A stretch of 34,173 nucleotides of DNA from an uncultured Prevotellaceae bacterium (lineage in GTDB: Bacteria > Bacteroidota > Bacteroidia > Bacteroidales > Bacteroidaceae). Shown here piece by piece: positions 6,538-14,553 of this stretch. Made by a program: the position numbers and the translations under genes. The stretch is from NCBI GenBank assembly GCA_902770845.1, contig CACXUV010000014.1:1-34173 (forward strand), read 5' to 3'. The first letter of the stretch is position 1; every line of letters begins with the position of its first letter. Below the pieces are notes generated by a model. The model was not told the origin of the DNA. It ran no database searches and saw nothing but the letters and a program-made list of their open reading frames with translations.

Positions 6538-7335
6538 ATGAAGCAAGTAAGACCCAAAAAAAATCTTGGCCAGCACTTTCTGACCGATCTTTCTATTGCA
6601 AAACGCATTGCCGATACAGTCGATGCCTGTCCTTCACTGCCCGTACTGGAAGTGGGGCCTGGCATGGGTGTCATGACGCAGTTCCTGGCCGAAAAGCCCC
6701 GGCCGCTGAAGGTGGTTGAGATTGACCGAGAATCGGTTGACTATCTGAATGAGCGTTTCGCGCGCCTGCGCGATAATATAATAGGTGAAGATTTTCTTCG
6801 GATGGACTTGCGAACGTTGTTCGATGGTGGCCAGTTTGTGCTCACGGGCAACTATCCTTATGATATATCTTCCCAGATTTTCTTCAAAATGCTCGACAAT
6901 CGTGATCTCATTCCCTGTTGCACGGGCATGATTCAGCACGAGGTTGCAGTGCGCATGGCCTCACAGCCGGGCAACAAGCAGTATGGCATCCTGTCGGTGC
7001 TCATTCAGGCATGGTACGATGTGGAGTATCTTTTCACGGTGGAACCCTCAGTGTTCAATCCGCCTCCCAAGGTGCAAAGTGCCGTTATTCGGATGACACG
7101 CAACGAGGTGCAGCATTTGGGATGCGATGAGCAGTTGTTCAAGCGTGTTGTGAAGACCACGTTCAATCAGCGCCGCAAGATGTTGCGTGTGTCGTTGCGC
7201 CAGATTTTCGATGCCCAGCATCCTGCCGGTCCAGATTTCTTTCGGCAGGAAATCATGACGCGACGCCCGGAACAACTCACAATTCCGCAGTTTGTTGAAC
7301 TTACAAATATGGTAGCAGAGCAGTTGCAAAAGTAA
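6538..7335 (+). CDS. rsmA: 16S rRNA (adenine1518-N6/adenine1519-N6)-dimethyltransferase RsmA (KsgA)
   Basis: This 265-aa enzyme uses S-adenosylmethionine to dimethylate two adjacent adenines near the 3' end of 16S rRNA during late small-subunit maturation. Visible motifs are the N-terminal NLGQHFL, the SAM-binding VLEVGPGMGVMT (residues 36-47), the acidic end of beta-2 in VVEIDRE, the catalytic NYPY (105-108, a variant of NLPY usual in Bacteroidota) and the later FNPPPKVQSAVIRM. The length is normal for the family. Homology starts at MKQVRPKKNLG, so ATG 6538 was chosen over 6508. It stands alone, with its own -7 box immediately upstream. Confidence 0.96.
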   Translation: MKQVRPKKNLGQHFLTDLSIAKRIADTVDACPSLPVLEVGPGMGVMTQFLAEKPRPLKVVEIDRESVDYLNERFARLRDNIIGEDFLRMDLRTLFDGGQFVLTGNYPYDISSQIFFKMLDNRDLIPCCTGMIQHEVAVRMASQPGNKQYGILSVLIQAWYDVEYLFTVEPSVFNPPPKVQSAVIRMTRNEVQHLGCDEQLFKRVVKTTFNQRRKMLRVSLRQIFDAQHPAGPDFFRQEIMTRRPEQLTIPQFVELTNMVAEQLQK

Positions 7336-7381
7336 CTGCTCTGCACTGTTTTCTATAGAATCCCTTTGTCTTTCCGTTATC

Positions 7382-7420
7382 TTGTGTGCACGGACACATT
7401 TTGTTTGTGTGCGAACACAA
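7382..7420. repeat. pair of short dyads after rsmA
   Basis: Two related dyads follow one another: TGTGTGCACGGACACA (5-bp arms) and TTGTGTGCGAACACAA (6-bp arms). Both carry TGTGTGC followed by ACACA. They could be protein-binding sites or weak hairpins; there is no T run. The remainder of 7336-7500 shows nothing else I recognise. Confidence 0.5.
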
Positions 7421-7500
7421 TAAAATTGATTTGTATCAATATTGAGCGTTTTTTTAGGTAAAAGTGGCTCAGAAATGATACGCCGTTTGGAAAAACGTCG

Positions 7501-7830
7501 TACCTTTGCATCGTCAAAAGGACAAAGATACATCTTCAATAGAGCAAAAAGAAATACAAGGTATTAGTTAAGGTAAAGGATTGACAAAAGAGAAAGTAAT
7601 AGAAAGTAGTTCAGTAGGTAAAGTTAGTATTTGATAAGGTAATAAGAAAAAGATTGATTCAGGACAATAGGTGTTAAGAGCCGATAAGGTGAAAAAGAAG
7701 ATTGAACGTAAGGATAACGAAAGATGATTGCATGCAGGGGCGTCGGGACGACGCGTACTGCCAGCCGCGCGGGGGAGGCGAGACATTCTCCACAGGGTTA
7801 AAAGACCTTGTTTTCAGGAAAAAGGTTTTT
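7501..7830 (+). ncRNA. candidate non-coding transcript, purine-rich with GC hairpins
   Basis: TACCTTTG at 7501-7508 is a perfect -7 box, though no -33 box stands at the usual distance. It is followed by about 210 nt of strikingly purine-rich plus-strand sequence with recurring AAGGTAA-like words. Then a GC-rich segment contains a hairpin, GCGTC/GACGC around 7739-7753. A weak terminator-like hairpin (ACCTT 7805-7809 with AAGGT 7822-7826, extended by AAA/TTT across a bulged G) ends it. No gene fits: the longest plausible plus-strand frame here is 25 codons (7724-7801). It may be a small RNA or the remains of a long leader that has lost its gene, since the MATE gene beyond is on the opposite strand. 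Confidence 0.4.
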
Positions 7831-7850
7831 AGTTATTAATATCGTTGGTA

Positions 7851-7887
7851 GTGCAGCGCTTGGGCAACAAGGCCCCAGGTGCTGCAC
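7851..7887. terminator. GC-rich hairpin between the candidate RNA and the MATE gene
   Basis: GTGCAGC (7851-7857) pairs with GCTGCAC (7881-7887), with an inner stem CTTGGG/CCCAGG. It lies 14 nt after the MATE stop codon. The following bases are T-rich only on the plus strand (TGCTTTTCTTG), so it may better terminate plus-strand transcription. Confidence 0.6.
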
Positions 7888-7901
7888 TGCTTTTCTTGTT
7901 G

Positions 7902-9326
7902 CTATGCTTTGATGATTTTGTTCTGCCAGTTTCCGCGCCACAAACGGGCAAGGAAGATGATGCCACGGAAACAGAGGTCGATAGCCATGGCCGTCCACAC
8001 GCCCTTCAATCCGAAGCGTGGAGCCAAGGTTGCGGCCAACGTGAGGCGCACGCCCCACATTGACGTGAGGCTCATGATGGCAGGCACCAGCGTGTCGCCT
8101 GCACCGATGAATACGCCGTTGGCCACGATGGTGGCAGCAAACAAAGGCTCGGCAAAGGCTTCGATGCGCAGGGCCTCGGCTCCTTGCTGCACGATAGCGT
8201 CTACGGGCGAAAGTATGCCCATCAGTTCTGGGGCAAAGATAAACATCAGAGCTCCCATCAGTGTCATTACAGCGATGCCCAGACTCACCGACATATAGGC
8301 AAAGGAGCGTGTGAGCAGTCGCTGTCCGGCGCCAATGCCCTGTCCCACCAGTGTGGTGGCTGCTTCGGCAATGCCGTAGCCAGGCATGTAGCACAAACTC
8401 TCCACGGTGATGGCCATTGAATTGGCAGCTATGGCCACGTTGCCCAGTGGGGCCACGATAATGGTGCTCACGATTTGTGCCGATCCCATCAGCAGGTGTT
8501 GCAGTCCCATGGGAGCGCCAATCTTGAAAGCAGTTCGAACAACATCGGCACTGGGGCGGAAGCTGTTGCGCTGAATGTTGTGTGTTGAGTGCAGAACGTT
8601 GTGAGTTGGGCGTTGAACGCTGAAAATGTTCAGCATTGGCGAGCGCCACAGCAGGAAGTAGAGCATCAGGGCTGCGGTGACCAGTTCGGCCAGGGCTGTG
8701 CCCATGGCAGCACCCTTCACTCCCATGTCGAGTTGATAGATGAAACAGTAGTTGAACACCACATCCATGACACACATCAGGATGTTGAGCATCGATGGAA
8801 TTTTCATGTTGCCCGAACACTTCAGCATGGATCCGGCCAAGCCTTCCATCTGGAAGAAAATGCCAGCCAGGCCAATGATGAGGAAATAGAGTGTGGCGTC
8901 GTTGGCGATGCTGGCCGAGCCGCCCAGCCAGAAGGGCAGGGGTTGGGCCACAGCCACACAGGCCAGCGAGAGCATCAGGCTCCACATGAAGCAGCACACC
9001 AGCGATTGTCGCAGCACACGGCGCGCCGCTTCAAAGTCGTTGGCTCCTATGAAATGGGCCACTTGCACCGAGAAACCCATGTTGGCTGCCGATGCCAGTC
9101 CGCCCATCAGCCAGGTGGTACTCTCCACCAGTCCCACCGAAGCAGTGGCGCGTTCGCCCAGGTGGCCCACCATCGCATAGTCGATGAAGAACATCACTGT
9201 GGCCGATATTTGCGCCAGGATAGACGGAATGGAAAGGCTCACAATGAGTCGCAGTTTCTCGCTCTGCGTCATTGTGCGCCCTTCGCGTATGTAGGAAAGC
9301 AGGTCTTTTTTCTCTTCTTTTGCCAT
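7902..9326 (-). CDS. MATE-family efflux transporter
   Basis: The 474-aa integral membrane protein has about twelve hydrophobic segments in two homologous halves. The first half shows the MATE opening (SLSIPSILAQISATVMFFIDYAMVG), the second half starts KIGAPMGLQHLLMG. The family exports drugs or metabolites in exchange for Na+ or H+. The loop between the halves contains an odd stretch (VQRPTHNVLHSTHNIQRN, around residues 235-252) encoded by decayed 10-nt-like repeats; this looks like an in-frame insertion. The gene has its own -7 box at 9335-9342 and ends beside a hairpin. The substrate cannot be predicted. Confidence 0.92.
   Translation of the reverse strand: MAKEEKKDLLSYIREGRTMTQSEKLRLIVSLSIPSILAQISATVMFFIDYAMVGHLGERATASVGLVESTTWLMGGLASAANMGFSVQVAHFIGANDFEAARRVLRQSLVCCFMWSLMLSLACVAVAQPLPFWLGGSASIANDATLYFLIIGLAGIFFQMEGLAGSMLKCSGNMKIPSMLNILMCVMDVVFNYCFIYQLDMGVKGAAMGTALAELVTAALMLYFLLWRSPMLNIFSVQRPTHNVLHSTHNIQRNSFRPSADVVRTAFKIGAPMGLQHLLMGSAQIVSTIIVAPLGNVAIAANSMAITVESLCYMPGYGIAEAATTLVGQGIGAGQRLLTRSFAYMSVSLGIAVMTLMGALMFIFAPELMGILSPVDAIVQQGAEALRIEAFAEPLFAATIVANGVFIGAGDTLVPAIMSLTSMWGVRLTLAATLAPRFGLKGVWTAMAIDLCFRGIIFLARLWRGNWQNKIIKA
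8565..8632. repeat. decayed short tandem repeat inside the MATE gene
   Basis: The plus strand shows recurring GTTGWGTG/GTTGAAYG words (GAATGTTG, TGTTGAGTG, CGTTGTGAGTTG, GCGTTGAACG) spaced about 10 nt apart. This composition differs from the flanking membrane-helix coding sequence. Translated, it gives the H/N/Q/S-rich inter-half loop. Confidence 0.6.
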
Positions 9327-9334
9327 TGCGGTTG

Positions 9335-9342
9335 CAAAGATA
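9335..9342 (-). promoter_or_regulatory. -7 box of the MATE gene
   Basis: TATCTTTG on the minus strand fits TAnnTTTG and ends 8 nt before the ATG at 9326, again implying a minimal leader. No clear -33 box. Confidence 0.6.
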
Positions 9343-9395
9343 CTACTTTCTTTTGGCTTATTCGATAATTTTTTTTTGTGTTTTCGTCTTTCCCT

Positions 9396-9875
9396 TTAAT
9401 ATTCCACTTTATCATCCTTTTCCGACCACAGGCGGAAAGACTGCAAGGCTTCGTCGCGCAGCATGGGTATGATGGGCACGGTGCGCTCTTCGAGTGGGCG
9501 CTTCATTTCATCATAGATGAAGTCGTCGGCAAAGTCAATGCTGCGTGCATCCTTGCGGTTGTTGCCGTAGTAGATGCGGTCGATGTGAGCCCAGTAGATG
9601 GCTCCCAGGCACATGGGGCATGGTTCGCACGACGTGTAGATGGTGCATCCCGACAAGTCGAAGGTGCCCAGCTTCCTGCACGCCATGCGTATGGTGTTCA
9701 CTTCGGCATGGGCAGTGGGGTCGTTGTCTATGGTGACGCTGTTGGCACTGCCAGCCACAATCTGGTTGTCCTTCACCACCACCGCGCCAAACGGCCCGCC
9801 ACCATGCTTCACGCTCTCGTTGGCCAGTCTGATGGCTTCGCGCATGAACAGCTTGTCTTGTTCCGTAATCTGCAT
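9396..9875 (-). CDS. guaD: guanine deaminase (GuaD-type, cytidine-deaminase fold)
   Basis: This 159-aa cytosolic zinc hydrolase is predicted to convert guanine to xanthine and ammonia. It closely follows the Bacillus GuaD pattern: GGGPFGAVVVKD, then NDPTAHAEV with zinc ligand H56 and proton shuttle E58, then TSCEPCPMCLGAIYWA with C83 and C86, the later EERT, and a C-terminal tyrosine (VEY) that in the Bacillus enzyme helps close the active site. That tail and the GAIYWA segment favour guanine deaminase over TadA or cytosine deaminase. The longer frame to 9920 runs into the flotillin gene; homology starts at MQITEQDK, 10 nt after the flotillin stop, so 9875 was chosen. Confidence 0.88.
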   Translation of the reverse strand: MQITEQDKLFMREAIRLANESVKHGGGPFGAVVVKDNQIVAGSANSVTIDNDPTAHAEVNTIRMACRKLGTFDLSGCTIYTSCEPCPMCLGAIYWAHIDRIYYGNNRKDARSIDFADDFIYDEMKRPLEERTVPIIPMLRDEALQSFRLWSEKDDKVEY

Positions 9876-9885
9876 GTTGTGGTGT

Positions 9886-11382
9886 TTATTTGTTCTTTCC
9901 CGTGATGTTGTCGGCGGCATCGCGTGCCTCGTCGTTCAGGTTGATGTTGCGTGTGGTCTTGGCCTCGATGGTTCCGGCACGCATGATGTCGGCCATGTCA
10001 ACACCGGTGGCGCTCTTCAGCACGTCGAAAGCCTGCTTGATGGCGATGGGCACGTTTCCGCTCATGGCCGCAATGCCTTGTCCGTCGCCGCTGTAGATGT
10101 TCACGTCCTTGATGGCACTGATGGGCTTGGCCACATTCTCCACCACCTGTGGCAGCACCTCGATCATCATCTGCATCACGGCCGCATTGTTATATTTCTT
10201 GTAGGCTTCAGCCTTCTTGTCCATGGCCAGAGCTTCGGCTTCTCCTTTCTTCTGAATGGCGTAGGCTTCAGCTTCTCCCTTGGCTTTGATACCTGCTGCC
10301 TCCTGTTCCAGACGGTAGCGTGTGGCATCACTCTCAGCGTTTTGTGCCAGTGCGCGCTGTTCTGCCTCATACTTCTGAGCTTCGGCCACGCGCTTGCGCT
10401 GTTCCAGGTCGGCGGCAGCATCAATCTCCACCTTGTACTTGTCGGCATCGGCTTTCTTTTCCACCTCGGCAGCCAGCTGGTTCTGCTTAATCTCGATTTG
10501 CTCCTTCGAAAGAATCTGCTCGCGCTTGGTCTTTTCAATCTCGGCCTCCACCGTCTTGATGTTGATGGTCTTCTGCTGTTCCTGTTGCTGAATGGCATAG
10601 GCAGCATCGGCATCGGCCTGGGCTGTGTCGGCTTCTTTCTTCAGGGCAGCGCGCTTCAGAGCCAGCTCGTTGTTCTTGATGGCAATGGCCGTGTCGGCAT
10701 CGACGCGTGCATCGTTCGACTGCTTGTCGGCCTTGCTCACCTCAATCTTCACGTCGCGTTCGGCCACGGCGCGGTTGATGGCTGCATCTTTCTTGATTTT
10801 TGCCGTATTGTCGGCACCCAGGTCCTTGATCAGTCCTTCGCGGTCGGTCACATTCTGAATGTTGCATGAAATGATTTCAATGCCCAGTTTAGCCATGTCG
10901 GGCTGAGCCTTCATCATCACCTGGTCGGAGAATCCATCGCGGTCGGTGTTCAGCGAGCGCAGGTCGAGCGTACCAATGATTTCGCGCATGTTGCCTTGCA
11001 GCGAGTCTTGCAGCTGCTCGGCAATCTCGTCGGGCGTCATGTTCAGGAAGTTCTTGGCGGCCAGTCGGGTTCCCTCGCTGTTGGGTGTCACCCGAATCTT
11101 GGCCACAGCGTCTACATCCACATTGATGAAGTCGTTGGTGGGCACACTCTCTTCCGTCTTGATGTCTACTGTGATCTGTCCCAGATAGACGCGGTCCATG
11201 CGCTCGAAGAACGGAATGCGGAATCCGCCCGAACCAATGAGCACGCGTGGCTCTTTCGAAAGACCGGAAATGATGAACGCGAACGATGGCGGGGCCTTGA
11301 CGTAGGAGATGAACAGGAAGATGGCCAGGAGCACTACGACAACACCAATCCAGATGTAAATTGAAAAATCTTCTGCAAACAT
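9886..11382 (-). CDS. flotillin-like SPFH-domain membrane scaffold protein
   Basis: This 498-aa protein has an N-terminal membrane helix (about 8-27), an SPFH/band-7 domain (about 30-200, with GGFRIPFFERMDRVYLG and a TPNSEG...AAKNFLNM segment) and a long alanine/glutamate/lysine-rich coiled coil (about 205-410) with repeated GEAEA motifs (KAKGEAEAYAIQKKGEAEALAMDKKAEAY). This is the flotillin/YqiK pattern. Family members oligomerise at the membrane and organise lipid microdomains. The C-terminal 70 residues hold a glycine-containing flotillin tail. It is the first gene of an operon with guaD, which starts 10 nt later. Confidence 0.9.
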   Translation of the reverse strand: MFAEDFSIYIWIGVVVVLLAIFLFISYVKAPPSFAFIISGLSKEPRVLIGSGGFRIPFFERMDRVYLGQITVDIKTEESVPTNDFINVDVDAVAKIRVTPNSEGTRLAAKNFLNMTPDEIAEQLQDSLQGNMREIIGTLDLRSLNTDRDGFSDQVMMKAQPDMAKLGIEIISCNIQNVTDREGLIKDLGADNTAKIKKDAAINRAVAERDVKIEVSKADKQSNDARVDADTAIAIKNNELALKRAALKKEADTAQADADAAYAIQQQEQQKTINIKTVEAEIEKTKREQILSKEQIEIKQNQLAAEVEKKADADKYKVEIDAAADLEQRKRVAEAQKYEAEQRALAQNAESDATRYRLEQEAAGIKAKGEAEAYAIQKKGEAEALAMDKKAEAYKKYNNAAVMQMMIEVLPQVVENVAKPISAIKDVNIYSGDGQGIAAMSGNVPIAIKQAFDVLKSATGVDMADIMRAGTIEAKTTRNINLNDEARDAADNITGKNK

Positions 11383-11430
11383 AGTAATAAGAATGTTAAG
11401 TGGTTGAATTACGTTTGAAGGTTACTGTTG

Positions 11431-11462
11431 CAAATTTCGTAAAAATAATTGAAGAGCGCAAA
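11431..11462 (-). promoter_or_regulatory. probable promoter of the flotillin-guaD operon
   Basis: On the minus strand TTTG (11462-11459), 20 nt and GAAATTTG (11438-11431) fit the consensus except for the first base of the -7 box. The ATG lies 48 nt downstream of the box. Confidence 0.6.
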
Positions 11463-11503
11463 TATTTCAGCATAATTAACACTGCTGTATCACCGTCGTG
11501 CAG

Positions 11504-13978
11504 CTACAGTCTGATGCTCACCTCCTGTCCTTGATAGTCGATGGTGGTGCCAGCCGAAGCTTCTTGTCCTGGCAGCACAACCACGAAGCGGCGGCTTTGC
11601 AGCATGCCTTTATAGCTGCCCTTGCGTGGAGCGATGGTCAGCGTGCGCGTCTTGTCGTTCCAGCCGAAGACGATTTCGGTGTATTGTCCCTGCTCATAGT
11701 TGTAGTTGTCGCCTTCGTCTTCATACAGGGTGAAGGTGGCATCTTTGCCCGGGTAAAGGCGCAGTTCCAGGTTGTCCCAGGCTTGTTGGCCGGTGTATTG
11801 CATTTCGGGTGCCAGCGGCAGGATGCTGCCAGCACGTACAAACATGGGCACGCGGTCCAGCCGAGTCTGTAGCGTCACTGTTTGTCCGCCCTTCATGCGC
11901 TGGCCTGTCCAGAAGTCATACCAGTCGGTGCCCTTCGGCAAATATTTCGTGGCGGTCTTGGTGGCATTCCAGTCGATGTTTCCTGCAACAGAACCGTCTG
12001 AAGCGTTCTTGCGGTTCCAGCCCGTCATGGCATCTTCGCGTATGATTTTCTCCTCAGTGTATTGCGCCTGCAGTATGGGTGCTGCCAGGATGCTTTGGCC
12101 AAAGAGAAACTCGTCGGTGGTGTTCCACACCTTGCGGTCTTGTGAAAAGTCGCTGAACAGTGGGCGCATGTAGCTGGCATTGTTGCTGGTCACCTGCCAG
12201 GCTGTACTATATAAATAAGGTATAAGGCGGTAGCGCAGTCTTATTTGTTTCTCAATGGCATCGTAGACGGGCTCGCCCTTCTTGCCAAACTGCCAAATCT
12301 CGCGAGGTGCGTCGGCACCGTGACTGCGGAACACGGGGCAGAACAGGCCATACTGCATCCAGCGCACGTAGAGTTCCTGAAACTGCGGGTTCCTGGGCGC
12401 CGAACCGCTGCCCTGCGTGTTATAGGAACCGCAGAAGAAGCCTCCAATGTCGGTGTTGAAGTTGGGATTGCCCGTGAGCGAGAAGCTCAGTCCTGCGGGC
12501 ACCTGTTTGCGCAGCATGTCCCACGATGAGGCCACGTCGCCACTCCACATGTTCGAGCCGTAGTGCTGCTGTCCGGCAAACGATGAGCGGGTCATGATGA
12601 AGACGCGCTTTTCTGTTGTCGCGTTCCCGGCACCGTCTTCCTGTCCATTCTTCGACTTGTCTGCCAGTCCGCGCTGGTTCTTATACACGCCCTTCACCGT
12701 CTCCAGTGGGAACGCGTTGCGCAGCGAGCGCCAGGTGCCGCCGTCGGGTCCGGCCTTGTGGTCGTAGTTGCTCTCCTTGGGGTTGAAGAAGTCGGGATCG
12801 GTAGAGTCCATCCACCAGGCATCGGTGCCCAGGTCGAAAAGGTTCTTCAGGTTGTGCCAGTAAATGTCGCGGGCTTCAGGCGAGAAGGCATCGTAGACGC
12901 GAACGCCCGATGGATAGTCCATGCGCGGTGGCCAGAAGGTGAGTCCGCTCTGGGGCCATGTCTCGAAGTCGAAGAGCAGTCCCTTCTCGTCCAGTTGCCT
13001 GTAGGCTTTGGTCTTTGGGCCGAAGCTGGCCCAGATGCTGATCATGAAGTGGGCATGCTTCTTGTGAACGTCGTCAATCATTTGCTTGCCGTTGGCAAAG
13101 TCTTCGGTCAGGAAGTCCATGGCGTTCCACAGGTAGTTCGAGCCCCAGTACTGCCAGTCCTGAATGATGCCGTCGAGGGGCACCTGCAGCTCGCGATACT
13201 TGTCTACGATGCCCAGCAGTTCCTTGCTGCTCTTGTAGCGTTCCTTCGACTGCCAGTAGCCATAGGTCCAAAGCGGGAACATGGGCACTTGGCCACTCAG
13301 CTGGCGCATCTGTGCAATCACCCCGTCGGCCGACTGCCCGTACATGAAGTAATAGTCCACGCAGTCGCCCACTTCCGACGTGAACGACATGCCCTTCACG
13401 GCATCGTCGTCGAATTGTGTGGGCGAATAGTTGTCCCAGTACAGGCCCCAGCCCTTGATGCTCTGCAGCACGTTCTGGAAGTCTTCCAGGTTCGACTGTT
13501 CCATGCGTTTGTGCTCGCCACGGCGGTTCATCTTGCCGTTCTGGAAGGTGCCCAGGCCGTAGATGGCTTCATCCTTGTCCAAGACGAAATCCTGGCCCAC
13601 ACGGAAGTGGCCGGCATCGGCTCCTGTGGTGCGCGGTTCGAATGATGGTGCGTTTTTTTCGCGCAGCAGCGTCTTGCCTTTGGCCGAAAAGGTGATGGCA
13701 CCCGTCTTGTTGTCCATCTTCACTTCGAGCACGTTGCTGCTCACCGTGTTTCCCTTTTGGCTCACAGCCACATCCTCAGGCTGGGCAACGACCACCAGTG
13801 GGGTCTTCTCAATGCGATGGCCGGCGGGCCACTTTACCACATGCACAATCGAGGGTGTGAAGAACTCCACCGTTACGTTGGTCTTTCCAGCTTGCAGCTG
13901 CACGGGCTTACCGTTTGCTGCGACTGCTGCCATGAACAGCAGGCATGTCAGCATGAATTTTACTTTTCTCATAGCCAT
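11504..13978 (-). CDS. secreted GH31 glycoside hydrolase, alpha-xylosidase/alpha-glucosidase type
   Basis: The 824-aa protein opens with a signal peptide (MRKVKFMLTCLLFMAAVAANG). It then shows the N-terminal GH31 beta-sandwich (GLGTFQNG near 142), the (beta/alpha)8 barrel and a C-terminal beta-domain ending in YEDEGDNYNYEQG. Catalytic candidates are the nucleophile D391 in WWMDSTDPD and the acid/base D481 in WSGDVASSWD. DGIIQDWQYWG at 269-279 is a substrate-binding barrel strand typical of the family. It would remove terminal alpha-xylosyl or alpha-glucosyl residues from oligosaccharides, probably in the periplasm. The start at 13978 sits just before the signal peptide; 13972 is an alternative. 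It is transcribed away from the main hydrolase operon. Confidence 0.92.
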   Translation of the reverse strand: MAMRKVKFMLTCLLFMAAVAANGKPVQLQAGKTNVTVEFFTPSIVHVVKWPAGHRIEKTPLVVVAQPEDVAVSQKGNTVSSNVLEVKMDNKTGAITFSAKGKTLLREKNAPSFEPRTTGADAGHFRVGQDFVLDKDEAIYGLGTFQNGKMNRRGEHKRMEQSNLEDFQNVLQSIKGWGLYWDNYSPTQFDDDAVKGMSFTSEVGDCVDYYFMYGQSADGVIAQMRQLSGQVPMFPLWTYGYWQSKERYKSSKELLGIVDKYRELQVPLDGIIQDWQYWGSNYLWNAMDFLTEDFANGKQMIDDVHKKHAHFMISIWASFGPKTKAYRQLDEKGLLFDFETWPQSGLTFWPPRMDYPSGVRVYDAFSPEARDIYWHNLKNLFDLGTDAWWMDSTDPDFFNPKESNYDHKAGPDGGTWRSLRNAFPLETVKGVYKNQRGLADKSKNGQEDGAGNATTEKRVFIMTRSSFAGQQHYGSNMWSGDVASSWDMLRKQVPAGLSFSLTGNPNFNTDIGGFFCGSYNTQGSGSAPRNPQFQELYVRWMQYGLFCPVFRSHGADAPREIWQFGKKGEPVYDAIEKQIRLRYRLIPYLYSTAWQVTSNNASYMRPLFSDFSQDRKVWNTTDEFLFGQSILAAPILQAQYTEEKIIREDAMTGWNRKNASDGSVAGNIDWNATKTATKYLPKGTDWYDFWTGQRMKGGQTVTLQTRLDRVPMFVRAGSILPLAPEMQYTGQQAWDNLELRLYPGKDATFTLYEDEGDNYNYEQGQYTEIVFGWNDKTRTLTIAPRKGSYKGMLQSRRFVVVLPGQEASAGTTIDYQGQEVSIRL

Positions 13979-14074
13979 TGTTTTTATTTTGAAACAGTTA
14001 GTTTTCCATGTTGAATGTATAAGCCGGGGACAGTTTGTTGCCCGAAAGGACGTCTGCGTTGTCTCAGCATGCTG

Positions 14075-14108
14075 CAAAGTTACAACTTTCTTGTGTTTCA
14101 TTGGCAAT
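14075..14108 (-). promoter_or_regulatory. promoter of the minus-strand GH31 gene
   Basis: TAACTTTG on the minus strand (14082-14075) matches the -7 consensus. ATTG at 14108-14105 is a weak -33 candidate, 22 nt away. The leader is about 90 nt. Confidence 0.65.
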
Positions 14109-14136
14109 TCAACCGATTTTTTTTATGCTGTGAATG

Positions 14137-14162
14137 AAAAAAAACATGAGATGGCCTCTCAT
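14137..14162 (-). terminator. orphan intrinsic terminator, minus strand
   Basis: On the minus strand a perfect 6-bp stem ATGAGA/TCTCAT with a 5-nt loop is followed by eight T residues. It stands upstream of the GH31 promoter, with no minus-strand gene feeding into it; see the findings. Confidence 0.6.
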
Positions 14163-14197
14163 CATCTTCTTGTGTTTTTCTTGTAACCCTTGTTTTT

Positions 14198-14303
14198 CCT
14201 GAAAAAACAGTTTGTTTTTGCTGGAAAAACAACTTGTTTTCAGCTGAAAAACAATTTGTTTTCGCCGGAAAAACAATTTGTTTTTGCCGAGAAAACAAAA
14301 TGC
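14198..14303. repeat. array of 22-23-bp A/T palindromes
   Basis: Four units (14198-14220, 14221-14243, 14244-14265, 14266-14287) and a partial fifth share the core GAAAAACAAnTTGTTTTC, itself a palindrome, joined by short GC-containing links such as GCTG or GCCG. Arms vary by a few bases while the symmetry is kept. There are no unique spacers. The array lies between divergent hydrolase promoters. Confidence 0.9.
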
Positions 14304-14506
14304 AGTGTTGTCGTTGCAGGTTGCCATCGGGGCCAAAGGCAATAACAGCAGCAGTATGACGGCGATGCAAAAAACTTGTGAGTAAGAACCGGTGCATGAG
14401 CCCAGATTGCTGCATTTTACGGCGCGGATGCGGAAAGAGTCGGGATGTTGCTACAATTTCCAAAGTTTCTGAAACAAAGATGTAGGTCGGCGCGCTATAA
14501 TATTAG
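14304..14506. other. intergenic sequence without recognised features
   Basis: Between the palindrome array and the operon promoter I see no open frame of credible composition, no matched TAnnTTTG box on the minus strand and no strong hairpin. Together with 13979-14303, this forms a 575-bp divergent intergenic region. Confidence 0.5.
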
Positions 14507-14514
14507 TAACTTTG
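14507..14514 (+). promoter_or_regulatory. -7 box of the five-gene hemicellulase operon
   Basis: TAACTTTG matches the consensus and lies 39 nt before the ATG at 14554. No -33 element at 19-21 nt is evident, which would fit a promoter needing an activator. Confidence 0.65.
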
Positions 14515-14553
14515 CAGCAACAATCACCATTAAGCTAAAAACAACCTGAAAAA

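Noticed and set aside
7724-7801. 25-codon frame in the candidate RNA
   Set aside because: Arg/Gly/Ala-rich product follows from the GC-rich hairpins; nothing supports translation.
12758-13645. 295-codon plus-strand frame inside the minus-strand GH31 gene
   Set aside because: Antisense shadow of GH31; no start context, promoter or motifs.
14098-14463. Lys/Phe-rich minus-strand frame over the palindrome array
   Set aside because: The repetitive peptide is just translation of the repeat units; no start context or domain.
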